A stretch of DNA of 36,480 nucleotides from SFWF01 sp045591645 (lineage in GTDB: Bacteria; Bacillota; Clostridia; Oscillospirales; Acutalibacteraceae), in assembly GCA_045591645.1 (NCBI GenBank), contig JAZNTG010000068.1, positions 1 to 36,480 of the forward strand, read 5' to 3'. The notes beneath the pieces were generated by a model that saw only the letters and a program-made list of their open reading frames with translations, made no database searches and was not told the DNA's origin. This document shows positions 15,155-24,344 of this stretch, piece by piece (the stretch's first letter is position 1; every line of letters begins with the position of its first letter). The position numbers and the translations under genes were made by a program.

Positions 15155-16356
15155 TGGCAGGTGCGCTCATTACCGTCAGCCAGCTGAATCTCTACATCCG
15201 TACACTTCTTGAAGGTGACAGCCACTTAGCCCTTGTGCGCGTTCAGGGCGAGATATCAAACCTTAAGGTGCATTATTCCAGTGGACATATTTACTTTACG
15301 CTCAAAGACAGTGGCGGCGCGCTAAGATGCGTTATGTTTAAATCGAACGCAGGTAGATTGAAGGTCGCTTTAAAGGACGGTATGAAGATCGTTTGTGTCG
15401 GTAGGATTTCGGTATATGAGCGAGACGGTGCTTATCAGCTTTACGCCGAGGATATAATCCCCGACGGAGAGGGCGACCTTATGCTCGCTCTTGAAAAGAT
15501 AAAACGAAAGCTTGAGGATGAGGGGCTTTTTGATGTAAGCCGAAAGAAAAGATTGCCCGCTTTTCCTAAAACTGTGGCGGTCATAACAAGCGACACAGGT
15601 GCCGCTGTAAGAGATATTTTCAATGTTATCTCCCGCCGTTGGCCTCTCTGCAATGTAGTGCTTTGTCCTGCGCTCGTTCAGGGGGCGGATGCTCCGAAGA
15701 GCCTTATATCAGCGCTTGACACTGTAGAAGGAAGAACAAATGCCGACGTTATAATCATCGGCAGAGGCGGCGGCTCTATAGAGGACCTGTGGTGCTTTAA
15801 TGATGAAGCACTTGCTCGCAGAATATCGGATCTCAGCATCCCCGTAATTTCGGCAGTAGGACACGAGACCGATTTTACCATATGTGATTTCGTGTCCGAT
15901 ATGAGAGCACCGACACCGTCAGCCGCGGCAGAAATAGCCGTGCCTGATATTGAGGAGATAAAGACTTCGGTAAGCGGTTATGAGCACCTTTTAAAAATGA
16001 GGGTGAGAAGCCTTATTACATTAAGCGAGGCTAAACTCGGTAAAATAACCAATGCTGCAGAGTTTAAAGACCCTATGGCATTTATCATTGAGTCTCGTTT
16101 TAATTATCTACAAAATCTCAATGTAAAGCTCAAAAATTCTTTTGATAAGATCATATCAGCAAAGGAAAAGAACTTCGCGCTTGCAGCAGCAAAAATAGAT
16201 TCTCTCAGCCCCTTAAAAACAATGGCGAGAGGCTATCTTGCGGCAAGTAAGAACGGACAGACTGTCAGTACAAAGTCTCAACTTTCAAAGGGCGACAGAA
16301 TTACGCTCAGACTTATCGACGGTCGCGCCGAATGTGAAGTGAAAGAGGTAGAATAA
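15154..16356 (+). CDS. xseA: exodeoxyribonuclease VII large subunit
   Basis: This 400-residue protein is the catalytic subunit of ExoVII, which degrades single-stranded DNA in both directions. An N-terminal OB fold (VQGEISNLKVHYSSGHIYFTLKD, about 28-50) precedes the nuclease domain with VITSDTGAAVRDI, GRGGGSIEDLW and AVGHETDFTICDFVSDMRAPTPSAAAE. A helical coiled region follows. Length is normal. It overlaps nusB upstream and xseB downstream by one base each, so both subunits should be made in a coupled way. Confidence 0.95.
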   Translation: MAGALITVSQLNLYIRTLLEGDSHLALVRVQGEISNLKVHYSSGHIYFTLKDSGGALRCVMFKSNAGRLKVALKDGMKIVCVGRISVYERDGAYQLYAEDIIPDGEGDLMLALEKIKRKLEDEGLFDVSRKKRLPAFPKTVAVITSDTGAAVRDIFNVISRRWPLCNVVLCPALVQGADAPKSLISALDTVEGRTNADVIIIGRGGGSIEDLWCFNDEALARRISDLSIPVISAVGHETDFTICDFVSDMRAPTPSAAAEIAVPDIEEIKTSVSGYEHLLKMRVRSLITLSEAKLGKITNAAEFKDPMAFIIESRFNYLQNLNVKLKNSFDKIISAKEKNFALAAAKIDSLSPLKTMARGYLAASKNGQTVSTKSQLSKGDRITLRLIDGRAECEVKEVE

Positions 16357-16550
16357 TGGATAAAACGGTAAGCTTCGAGGAAGCATATAAAAAACTTGAA
16401 CAGATCGCCCAAAAGCTCGAAAATCCCGAGATTTCCTTGGATGAGTCTATCGCTCTTTTCGAAGAGGGAGTAAAGCTTTCAAAATACTGTTCAGAAGTTT
16501 TGGAAAAAGCAAAACAAAAGATAGAAATTCTCGAAAACGGTGCAAAATAA
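16356..16550 (+). CDS. xseB: exodeoxyribonuclease VII small subunit
   Basis: This 64-residue helical protein is the small subunit that binds ExoVII large subunits. It has the typical FEEAYKKLEQIAQKLENPEISLDESIALFEEGVKLSKYC pattern, here broken up: EAYKKLEQI, LDESIALFEEG and LSKYCSEVLEKA. Its start overlaps the xseA stop and its stop overlaps the ispA start. Confidence 0.95.
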   Translation: MDKTVSFEEAYKKLEQIAQKLENPEISLDESIALFEEGVKLSKYCSEVLEKAKQKIEILENGAK

Positions 16551-17431
16551 TGATACAAGATAAGGTAAAAGCCTTTGCGGCAGATTTTGAAAAGAAAATA
16601 GATGTGCTGTTCAGCGGCGCAGATACCGAGTATTCGCTTGTGACCAAGGCTATGAAATACAGCCTTGCCGACGGTGGAAAGAGGCTTCGCCCGTTCCTTA
16701 TTGAGCAGTTTTATAGGCTTTCGGGCGGTGAGGGCAAGTATTCTGTGAATTTCGAGCTTGCTATGGAATGCATTCATACATATTCCCTTATACATGATGA
16801 CCTTCCGTGTATGGATAACGACGATATGAGAAGAGGAAAGCCCTCCTGTCATAAAAGGTTCGGAGAGGAATATGCCCTGCTTGCAGGTGACGCGCTTCTC
16901 ACCCTTGCGTTCAATATTGCGTCAAAGACCAAAGGTGTTCCGGCAGACAGGATATTGCGTGCTATCGAAATACTGTCGCATAATGCAGGTATAGACGGTA
17001 TGGTCGGCGGACAGACGGTGGACCTCTTATCTGAGGGCAAAACCGATGTTGATACTGGGCTTTTGACCCTCATATGCTCGCTTAAAACGGGCGCTTTGAT
17101 AAAGGCTTCCTGTCTTATAGGTGCGGTGCTTGCAGGGGCGGACGAGAGAAAACAAAACGCCGCTATAGAGTATGCCCAAAGTTTAGGACTTGCCTTTCAG
17201 ATAGTGGACGATATATTGGATGTTACGGGAGACGAGGCAAAACTCGGCAAACCCATAAACAGCGATAAGGAAAACGAAAAGTCAACCTTTGTATCACTTC
17301 TTGGACTAGAAGTCTGCAAGCAAAAGGTACTAGAGCTTACAGAGAAAGCAAAATCGGCTCTCGATATTTTCGGTGAGGATGCAAAAGATCTCAAAGACCT
17401 TGCCGACTACCTTTGCAACAGAGATTATTAG
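16550..17431 (+). CDS. ispA: farnesyl diphosphate synthase family enzyme
   Basis: This 293-residue trans-isoprenyl diphosphate synthase condenses isopentenyl diphosphate with allylic diphosphates to give farnesyl diphosphate. The first Asp-rich motif is DDLPCMDNDD (83-92) and the second is DDILD (220-224); GGKRLRPFL is the substrate-binding patch. It sits before dxs, so both ends of isoprenoid precursor supply are linked in one operon. Geranylgeranyl product length cannot be excluded by eye. Confidence 0.93.
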   Translation: MIQDKVKAFAADFEKKIDVLFSGADTEYSLVTKAMKYSLADGGKRLRPFLIEQFYRLSGGEGKYSVNFELAMECIHTYSLIHDDLPCMDNDDMRRGKPSCHKRFGEEYALLAGDALLTLAFNIASKTKGVPADRILRAIEILSHNAGIDGMVGGQTVDLLSEGKTDVDTGLLTLICSLKTGALIKASCLIGAVLAGADERKQNAAIEYAQSLGLAFQIVDDILDVTGDEAKLGKPINSDKENEKSTFVSLLGLEVCKQKVLELTEKAKSALDIFGEDAKDLKDLADYLCNRDY

Positions 17432-17442
17432 GAGATATAATT

Positions 17443-19266
17443 TTGGAGTACAAGTTTTTAGGGCAGATAAACGACCCTGCTGACCTAAAAAAACTGAATA
17501 ACGATGAAGCCGAGCTTCTTTGCGAGGAAATACGCGAGGAGCTTATAAACACTGTTTCTCAAAACGGCGGTCATTTAGCGTCAAACCTCGGTGTTGTTGA
17601 GCTGACAGTGGCACTGCACAGAGTGTTTGAGTCACCCAAAGACCCGATTATTTTTGATGTGGGTCATCAGTGCTATCCTCACAAGATGCTTACGGGACGC
17701 TTCCGTAGATTTTCAACTATTCGCCAAAAGGACGGGCTTTCGGGCTTTATGCGTCCCGATGAAAGTGAGCACGACCCCTTTGTGACAGGACACGCAAGTA
17801 ATTCGCTTGCCGCCGCCTATGGTATATATAAGGCAAAAAGACTCTGCGGTGAGCAGTGCTCGGGGGTTGCTGTTATAGGCGACGGCGCTATGACGGGCGG
17901 ACTTGCATTTGAGGCGCTTAACAATATCGGCGGTTCAGATGACAGCTTTATTTGCGTTCTAAACGATAACAAAATGTCTATATCACAGAATGTAGGCTCA
18001 TTATCCCGATATTTCGGCAAAGTTAGAACAAAACCCGGATACTATGTCTTCAAAGCCTTTACCAAAAAGGCTTTGGGAAAAATTCCGCTTATCGGAAAGC
18101 CTCTTTTTAACCTTGCTTCAAAGCTTAAAAGAGCATTTAAGAATGTAATTTACCGTGACAGTCTTTTTGAAGGACTGGGCTTTAAGTATCTCGGTCCTGT
18201 TGACGGTCACGACCTTGACGAGCTTGAGAATATTCTTACTATCGCAAAAGGTATTGGACGGCCTTGTGTTGTTCACGTTATTACTGTAAAGGGAAAGGGC
18301 TTTGCTTTAGCCGAGAATGAGCCTACCGATTACCACGGCGTTTCAGCTTTCAATATCGAAGACGGCGTAGCAAAGGGCAAAGAGGATTTTTCACACGTTT
18401 GCGGTAAAAAGCTTTTAGAGCTTGCGGCGAAGGATGAAAAAATATGTACTGTTACCGCCGCTATGTGTCAGGGGACAGGACTTGAAGCATTTGCCGAGGA
18501 GTATCCCGATAGATTTTTTGATGTCGGTATTGCTGAAGAATATGCTACCACCTTTGCCGCAGGACTGGCGAAGGGTGGCATGAAGCCGTATTTTGCAGTC
18601 TACAGCTCATTTTTACAAAGAGCCTATGACGAGATAATCCACGATACCGCAATAGCAGGTCTGCCTGTGCGTTTTCTTATCGATCGCGCGGGAATAGTTG
18701 GAGAGGACGGGGAGACACATCAGGGACTTTTTGATGTTGCGTTTATGACGACGGTACCGAATATTTCGGTATACGCTCCCGCAAGCTACAAAGAGCTTGA
18801 AGGATATCTGGATGCAACTGTAAATATACAAAAGCCTCTCGCCATACGTTATCCGCGGGGTAAAGAGGATGTGCCGTTTAAATATTTTAAGAGTGATTTT
18901 ACCGTATTTAAAAATGACGGAGATATCGCGATAGTCACCTACGGTATCATTTCTTCCAATGCAATAAAGGCTCAGAGCAATCTTGCTTCAAAAGACATAA
19001 AAGCAGACTTTATAAAGCTTAATAAAATATTTCCGATAAGTCATGAGCTCATTTCAACCTTAAACGGATATAAAAAGATATATCTCTTTGAAGAGGGCAT
19101 CAGAAATGGCGGAATTTCTGAGCATATTGCGGGAAGAGTAAGTGTTCCGTGCAGGATCACAGCGGTCGAAAACGGCTTTATACCGTCAATGTCGGCAGAT
19201 ACTGCAAGAGCGGAGAATATGTTGGATACAGAATCAATTATAAAGATTATTGAGAGTGAGAATTAG
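17443..19266 (+). CDS. dxs: 1-deoxy-D-xylulose-5-phosphate synthase
   Basis: This 607-residue thiamine diphosphate enzyme joins pyruvate and glyceraldehyde 3-phosphate, the first step of the MEP isoprenoid pathway. GDGAMTGGLAFEALNN (from Gly146) is the TPP/Mg site, HVITVKGKGF and DRAGIVGEDGETHQG mark the central and pyrimidine domains, and a transketolase C-terminal domain ends it. I choose the TTG at 17443 because TAGGAGA (17430-17436) sits 6 bases before it; the in-frame TTG at 17413 lies within ispA with no ribosome site. Length then fits the family. Confidence 0.93.
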   Translation: MEYKFLGQINDPADLKKLNNDEAELLCEEIREELINTVSQNGGHLASNLGVVELTVALHRVFESPKDPIIFDVGHQCYPHKMLTGRFRRFSTIRQKDGLSGFMRPDESEHDPFVTGHASNSLAAAYGIYKAKRLCGEQCSGVAVIGDGAMTGGLAFEALNNIGGSDDSFICVLNDNKMSISQNVGSLSRYFGKVRTKPGYYVFKAFTKKALGKIPLIGKPLFNLASKLKRAFKNVIYRDSLFEGLGFKYLGPVDGHDLDELENILTIAKGIGRPCVVHVITVKGKGFALAENEPTDYHGVSAFNIEDGVAKGKEDFSHVCGKKLLELAAKDEKICTVTAAMCQGTGLEAFAEEYPDRFFDVGIAEEYATTFAAGLAKGGMKPYFAVYSSFLQRAYDEIIHDTAIAGLPVRFLIDRAGIVGEDGETHQGLFDVAFMTTVPNISVYAPASYKELEGYLDATVNIQKPLAIRYPRGKEDVPFKYFKSDFTVFKNDGDIAIVTYGIISSNAIKAQSNLASKDIKADFIKLNKIFPISHELISTLNGYKKIYLFEEGIRNGGISEHIAGRVSVPCRITAVENGFIPSMSADTARAENMLDTESIIKIIESEN

Positions 19267-19269
19267 CTA

Positions 19270-20082
19270 ATGGCAGCAAAGATAAGACTTGATACCGCCG
19301 TATTCGAGGCAGGCTATGCCGAGAGCCGCGAAAAGGCAAAGGCGCTTATAATGGCAGGTCAGGTGTATGTGAATAATCAGAAATCGGACAAGCCAGGTAC
19401 CGCTATAAAGCCTGACGACGTTTTAGAGGTCAGGGGAGCCGCACCGAAATATGTCAGCCGCGGAGGACTGAAACTCGAAAAAGCGGTAAATAACTTCGGC
19501 TTTTCATTAGAGGGTAAAATATGTGCGGATATAGGAGCAACTACGGGCGGCTTTACCGACTGTATGCTACAAAACGGTGCGGTAAAGGTCTATGCTATAG
19601 ATGTTGGCTACGGTCAGCTTGCGTGGAAACTGCGTACCGATGAGCGTGTTGTTAATCTTGAGCGTACGAACTTTCGCTATGTTACCAAAGAAGAAATACC
19701 CGATGAGCTAGATTTTTGCTCGGTCGATGTTTCTTTTATCTCTCTTTCCATAATCATTCCTGTAATGAGAACTCTTATGAAGGACGGTGCCGAAGCGGTC
19801 TGCCTTATAAAACCGCAGTTTGAAGCAGGACGCGAAAAGGTAGGTAAAAAGGGAGTAGTACGCGACCCCGAGGTACATAAAGAGGTAGTAGAGCGTATAA
19901 CAAATATGGTCTTAGACGAAGGCTTCAGCATTTTAAATCTTGATTATTCACCTATAAAGGGACCAGAGGGAAATATTGAATATCTTATCCATATAAAAAA
20001 GACCGAAGTATCAGAAGATCTTTGTGAAATGACCCCTGCAAAAATAGTTGAACTGTCCCACGCAGGGCTAAAAGAGGTGTGA
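19270..20082 (+). CDS. tlyA: TlyA family rRNA 2'-O-methyltransferase
   Basis: This 270-residue protein has an N-terminal S4 RNA-binding domain (about 3-65, with AESREKAKALIMAGQVYVN) and an FtsJ-like methyltransferase domain with ADIGATTGGFTDCMLQNGA as SAM site and FCSVDVSFISL. Known TlyA enzymes methylate cytidines in 16S and 23S rRNA; some also act as hemolysins, a disputed role. It lies 3 bp after dxs without a strong ribosome site, so coupling to dxs is likely. This position matches yqxC in Bacillus. Confidence 0.92.
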   Translation: MAAKIRLDTAVFEAGYAESREKAKALIMAGQVYVNNQKSDKPGTAIKPDDVLEVRGAAPKYVSRGGLKLEKAVNNFGFSLEGKICADIGATTGGFTDCMLQNGAVKVYAIDVGYGQLAWKLRTDERVVNLERTNFRYVTKEEIPDELDFCSVDVSFISLSIIIPVMRTLMKDGAEAVCLIKPQFEAGREKVGKKGVVRDPEVHKEVVERITNMVLDEGFSILNLDYSPIKGPEGNIEYLIHIKKTEVSEDLCEMTPAKIVELSHAGLKEV

Positions 20083-20084
20083 TT

Positions 20085-20906
20085 ATGAAGATTGCGCTGA
20101 TTCCTAATATGGAAAAACAGGGTGTCGGCGAAATAATTCGCGAGGCAGTTACAAGACTAAAAAAACAGAACGCTGAGGTATATATGCCTATAGGCGGATT
20201 CGACACATTTTACACCCAAGAGGATAAGCTTTATCGGCTGTGCGATATCATTGTGACCGTCGGCGGTGACGGTACCCTTATCCGTTATGCTAAAAACGCC
20301 GCCGCGCACGGCAAACCCGTGCTTGGTATAAATGCGGGAAGACTGGGTTTTTTAGCAGATGTTGAAAAAGACGGGTTAGAGCTTTTAGACCGTCTTGTTT
20401 CGGGAGATTTCACCGTTTGTCCGAGATTTATGATAGAAGCAAAGGTGTATTCGGGCAATACACTTATAGCTGAAGGTGTGGCACTGAACGACGCTGTTAT
20501 AGCTTCAGGCGGTATAGCAAAATTACTGGATCTTGAGGTAGGAATATCTTCCGATATTATAAACTACCGTTCGGACGGTGTTATAATTTCAACACCTACT
20601 GGCTCTACTGCGTATTCAATGTCGGCAGGTGGCCCAATAATTGACCCTAATGTCAGATGCTTTGCGGTAACACCGATCTGCTCCCATTCTCTGACGGCGC
20701 GCCCGATAATAGTAGGCGAGGAGAGTGAGCTTACCTTAACGCTTCCAAAAGGCTCGGATGAACAGGCAATATTCTCGCTCGACGGACGGCTTTGCTGTAA
20801 TGTTGACAAAGATATCCGCATCGTCATCCGAAAAGCACCTTATGATGCTAAGCTAATAACGCTGAGCGGTAACGCAATATATAAAACCCTATCACTGAAA
20901 TTTTAG
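20085..20906 (+). CDS. nadK: NAD kinase
   Basis: This 273-residue enzyme phosphorylates NAD to NADP. The diagnostic GGDGTLIRYAK motif lies near 60-70, with LGINAGRLGFLAD and NDAVIASGG, and STPTGSTAYSMSAGGPI in the C-terminal domain. The ATG at 20085 has AAGAGG (20072-20077) at good spacing; a GTG six bases earlier overlaps the tlyA stop and is less likely. It follows tlyA closely and is probably coupled to it. Confidence 0.94.
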   Translation: MKIALIPNMEKQGVGEIIREAVTRLKKQNAEVYMPIGGFDTFYTQEDKLYRLCDIIVTVGGDGTLIRYAKNAAAHGKPVLGINAGRLGFLADVEKDGLELLDRLVSGDFTVCPRFMIEAKVYSGNTLIAEGVALNDAVIASGGIAKLLDLEVGISSDIINYRSDGVIISTPTGSTAYSMSAGGPIIDPNVRCFAVTPICSHSLTARPIIVGEESELTLTLPKGSDEQAIFSLDGRLCCNVDKDIRIVIRKAPYDAKLITLSGNAIYKTLSLKF

Positions 20907-20917
20907 GACGGAACACT

Positions 20918-21367
20918 ATGAAAAACAAAAGACAGGAACAGCTGCTTCAACTTATCAAAAATCAGATCATCACAACGCAGGATGAGCTACAGGACGCTTT
21001 GCTCAGCCTTGGCTTCAAGGTGACTCAGTCCACCGTATCGAGAGATATAAAGGAGCTTCGCATTGTCAAGGCTCAGGATAAAAACGGCATCTACCGTTAT
21101 CTTGTCGCAGGCGGCTCGCAGGCAAATCACAACGGCAGCCACTATCAGGAAATGTTTGCGCGTGCGGCTATAGACGTGCTTTATTCTATGAATACTGTCG
21201 TGATAAAGTGCTACCCCGGTATGGCATCATCTGCTTGCGTTGCGCTGGATAAGCTTTTCAGCGATATGGTGCTCGGCTCCCTTGCGGGCGATGACACAAT
21301 ATTCGCCGTAACTGCGGGCGAGCAGGATTCTGTAATACTGACAAGAGAACTTAAAAAACTCATTTAG
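20918..21367 (+). CDS. argR: arginine repressor ArgR
   Basis: This 149-residue transcription factor has a winged-helix N-terminal domain (RQEQLLQLIKNQIITTQDELQDAL, with STVSRDIKEL as recognition part) and a C-terminal arginine-binding hexamerisation domain with AGDDTIF. With arginine bound, family members repress arginine synthesis genes. Location between nadK and recN is the standard Firmicutes arrangement. Its operators would be elsewhere; I did not identify any ARG box in this window. Confidence 0.94.
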   Translation: MKNKRQEQLLQLIKNQIITTQDELQDALLSLGFKVTQSTVSRDIKELRIVKAQDKNGIYRYLVAGGSQANHNGSHYQEMFARAAIDVLYSMNTVVIKCYPGMASSACVALDKLFSDMVLGSLAGDDTIFAVTAGEQDSVILTRELKKLI

Positions 21368-21379
21368 AAGGTATACTTT

Positions 21380-23044
21380 ATGCTCAAATATTTACATATT
21401 GAGAATATAGCAGTAATAGAAAAAGCCGATATCGAGCCTGTTTCGGGCTTCAATGCCCTGACGGGTGAAACGGGTGCGGGAAAGTCTATTATTATAGACT
21501 CACTCAACGCCGTGCTCGGCGAACGCACATCTAAAGAGCTTATCCGCGAATCGGCGGAAAAGGCGGTTGTATCAGCAATGTTTGGTGAGCTGTCCGATGC
21601 GAGTCTAAACAATCTTCGCGAAAACGGCTTTGATGCCGACGAGGACGGAAACCTTGTAATACAAAGAACATTGACTAGGAGCTCAGGCGGCACTGTTAAG
21701 ATAAACGGCCAGCCCGCAACAGCAGGTGTGCTACGCGAGATAGCAAAAACACTTATAAACATTCACGGTCAGCACGACAGTCAGATGTTGCTCCGCCCTG
21801 AAAACCACTATATTTATCTTGATCTTTTGGCTTCAAATAAAAAGCTTCTTGATGAATATAATGCGGCTTATAAAAGATTTAACGATATAAGACGCAGAGT
21901 ACGCGAGCTTGAGGCTGATGAGGATAAAAAGCTTGCCCGCGTCGATCTGTTAAAGTATCAGATATCCGAGCTTGAAAACGCCGATATAAAGTCAGGCGAG
22001 ACCGAAGAACTTAAAGAAAAACGAGAGATCATCCGCTCTTTTGAAAAGGTAGCGTCAAGGCTTGGCGACTGTATTTATAAAATATCGGGTGATGATTCGT
22101 CTGACGGTGCCGCCGCTTTAGCCGACAGCGTTGCAAAAGAACTTGACCGAGCAGCAGTAAAAGAGCTTGAGGGCGCCGCTACTGATGCGCTTAAAGCCGC
22201 CGAACTGCTTCATTCAGTTCAGGATTCTCTGAGGAGTTTTCTTGAGAATTGTCCGTATTCAAAAGAAGATGCAGAAAAAATAAATGAAAGACTTGACCTT
22301 ATACACCGTCTCGAGTTAAAATACGGTGGTAGCGAGCAGAGTGTGCTTGATTATCTCAAAAAAGCCAAGACAGAGCTTGCTTCTATCGAAACCGATGAGG
22401 AGGAGCTTGAAAGACTGTCGGCAGAGCTTGGTATCGCACAGCAGCAGCTTGTAGATTCAGGCGAAAAGCTGTCAAAGTCCCGATGCGCCGCCGCAGATAG
22501 CTTTGCAAAAAAGGTCTGCGAAGCGCTTTCTTCAATGGATATGAACAATGTCAGATTTATCGTCGATATAAACAGGGGAAGATATACACGGGTCGGCTGT
22601 GATGAGGTAGAATTCCTTATATCTGCAAATGCAGGCGAGTCGGTCAAGCCCCTTTCAAAAGTCGCTTCGGGCGGTGAGTTATCGCGTGTTATGCTCGCGA
22701 TAAAGAGCTCTATTGCCGATAAGGATAACGTTGATACCCTTATTTTTGATGAGATAGATACAGGTATCAGCGGCAGAGCGGCTTCAAAGGTCGCCGCTCA
22801 GCTTCGTAAGGTCGCCCGTCAGCGTCAGGTCATCTGTGTAACACATTTGGCGCAGATAGCCGCCGCAAGCGAGGGGCATTTCCTGATAGAAAAAAGCACA
22901 AAGGATGACCGCACATATACAAAGGTCGAATTGCTCGAGGATAAAAGGCGGGTAGAAGAGATCGCGCGTATTATGTCGGGCACCGATATTACGGATAATA
23001 CATTAAATTCTGCAAAAGAATTATTAGACAGGAGTAGAAATTAA
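21380..23044 (+). CDS. recN: DNA repair protein RecN
   Basis: This 554-residue SMC-like ATPase acts early at double-strand breaks. The N-terminal ATP-binding half has NALTGETGAGKSIIIDSLNAVLG (Walker A around 32-39), long coiled-coil arms fill about 150-370, and the C-terminal half carries the signature VASGGELSRVMLAIKS and Walker B DTLIFDEIDTGISG. Length is normal. An AGAAGGT site precedes the ATG. The stop codon abuts the tyrS ATG. Confidence 0.95.
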   Translation: MLKYLHIENIAVIEKADIEPVSGFNALTGETGAGKSIIIDSLNAVLGERTSKELIRESAEKAVVSAMFGELSDASLNNLRENGFDADEDGNLVIQRTLTRSSGGTVKINGQPATAGVLREIAKTLINIHGQHDSQMLLRPENHYIYLDLLASNKKLLDEYNAAYKRFNDIRRRVRELEADEDKKLARVDLLKYQISELENADIKSGETEELKEKREIIRSFEKVASRLGDCIYKISGDDSSDGAAALADSVAKELDRAAVKELEGAATDALKAAELLHSVQDSLRSFLENCPYSKEDAEKINERLDLIHRLELKYGGSEQSVLDYLKKAKTELASIETDEEELERLSAELGIAQQQLVDSGEKLSKSRCAAADSFAKKVCEALSSMDMNNVRFIVDINRGRYTRVGCDEVEFLISANAGESVKPLSKVASGGELSRVMLAIKSSIADKDNVDTLIFDEIDTGISGRAASKVAAQLRKVARQRQVICVTHLAQIAAASEGHFLIEKSTKDDRTYTKVELLEDKRRVEEIARIMSGTDITDNTLNSAKELLDRSRN

Positions 23045-24265
23045 ATGACACTTTTTGAAGAACTTAAAGCAAGAGGCTTGATTGCACAGGTCACTAACGA
23101 AGAAGAAATAAGCGAAATGGTAAATAACGGTAAAGCCACCTTCTATATCGGCTTTGACCCTACCGCAGATAGCCTTCACGTCGGTCACTTTATGGCACTT
23201 TGCCTTATGAAAAGACTGCAGATGGGCGGAAATAAGCCGGTAGCCCTTATTGGCGGCGGTACAGGATATATCGGAGACCCTTCGGGCAGAACCGATATGA
23301 GAAATATGCTGACACCCGAAACAATTCAGCACAACTGCGACTGCTTTAAAGAGCAGATGTCTAAGTTTATTGAGTTCGGTGAGGACAAGGCTCAGATGGT
23401 CAATAATGCCGATTGGCTTTTAAAGCTAAACTATATCGAGCTACTTCGCGAGGTTGGCGCCTGCTTCTCGGTTAACAATATGCTTAGAGCTGAATGCTAT
23501 AAGCAGAGAATGGAAAAGGGTCTTTCTTTCCTCGAGTTCAACTATATGATAATGCAGTCCTACGATTTCTACTATCTCTTTAAGGAATACGGCTGTAATA
23601 TGCAGTTCGGCGGCGATGACCAGTGGTCTAATATGCTCGGTGGTACTGAGCTTATCCGCAAAAAACTCGGTAAAGATGCCCACGCAATGACCATAACACT
23701 TCTTCTCAATTCCGAGGGTAAGAAGATGGGCAAAACCGCTAACGGTGCAGTTTGGCTTGTCGCAAACAAGACCTCTCCTTATGATTTCTATCAGTATTGG
23801 AGAAATGTTGACGATGCAGACGTTATCAAGTGTATGAAGATGCTGACCTTCCTGCCCCTCGATGTAATCGCAGAGTACGAGAAGTTAGAGGGCAGCGAAT
23901 TAAATCGTGCTAAGGAAGTTCTCGGCTTTGAGCTGACTCGGATGATTCACGGTGAGGAAGAAGCAGTAAAGGCGCAGAATGCTGCCCGCGCACTCTTCTC
24001 TGCCGGTGCAGACGACGCTAATATGCCGACAACCACGCTTTCTGCAAGCGATCTTACTGACGGTGCTATCGGACTTCTTGACCTTATGAGCCGTGGCGGA
24101 CTTATCGCATCCAACGGCGAGGGCAGACGCCTTGTACAGCAGGGCGGTGTTTCGGTCGACGGCGAAAAGGTGACCGACCCCGCTACCAAGATAACCTCCG
24201 AAGCTCTTGCAAACGGTGTAGTCATCAAAAAGGGCAAAAAGGTATTCCACAAGTTTATAATATAA
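23045..24265 (+). CDS. tyrS: tyrosyl-tRNA synthetase
   Basis: This 406-residue class I synthetase charges tRNA-Tyr. The HIGH motif appears as HVGH (45-48) and KMSKS as KMGKT (227-231), a common variant. GGDDQWSNM is the tyrosine-recognition region, and the C-terminal domain (about 340-406) is an S4-type RNA-binding domain. It starts immediately after the recN stop; AGGAG in the end of recN serves as ribosome site. No T-box leader precedes it, so control is probably operon-level. A terminator follows. Confidence 0.95.
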   Translation: MTLFEELKARGLIAQVTNEEEISEMVNNGKATFYIGFDPTADSLHVGHFMALCLMKRLQMGGNKPVALIGGGTGYIGDPSGRTDMRNMLTPETIQHNCDCFKEQMSKFIEFGEDKAQMVNNADWLLKLNYIELLREVGACFSVNNMLRAECYKQRMEKGLSFLEFNYMIMQSYDFYYLFKEYGCNMQFGGDDQWSNMLGGTELIRKKLGKDAHAMTITLLLNSEGKKMGKTANGAVWLVANKTSPYDFYQYWRNVDDADVIKCMKMLTFLPLDVIAEYEKLEGSELNRAKEVLGFELTRMIHGEEEAVKAQNAARALFSAGADDANMPTTTLSASDLTDGAIGLLDLMSRGGLIASNGEGRRLVQQGGVSVDGEKVTDPATKITSEALANGVVIKKGKKVFHKFII

Positions 24266-24279
24266 TGGCTATGTCTATT

Positions 24280-24315
24280 AAAATTACCCCGTCATTCAGA
24301 TGGGGTAATTTTATA
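24280..24315 (+). terminator. terminator of the nusB-tyrS operon
   Basis: AAAATTACCCC (24280-24290) pairs with GGGGTAATTTT (24302-24312), 11 bp with an 11-base loop and T-rich 3' arm. Confidence 0.8.
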
Positions 24316-24344
24316 TGAATATCAGGTAAAGGACTTAATATGTA

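Noticed and set aside
22980..23060. T-box leader before tyrS
   Set aside because: recN ends directly at the tyrS start, so there is no room for a T-box, and no T-box core sequence was seen.
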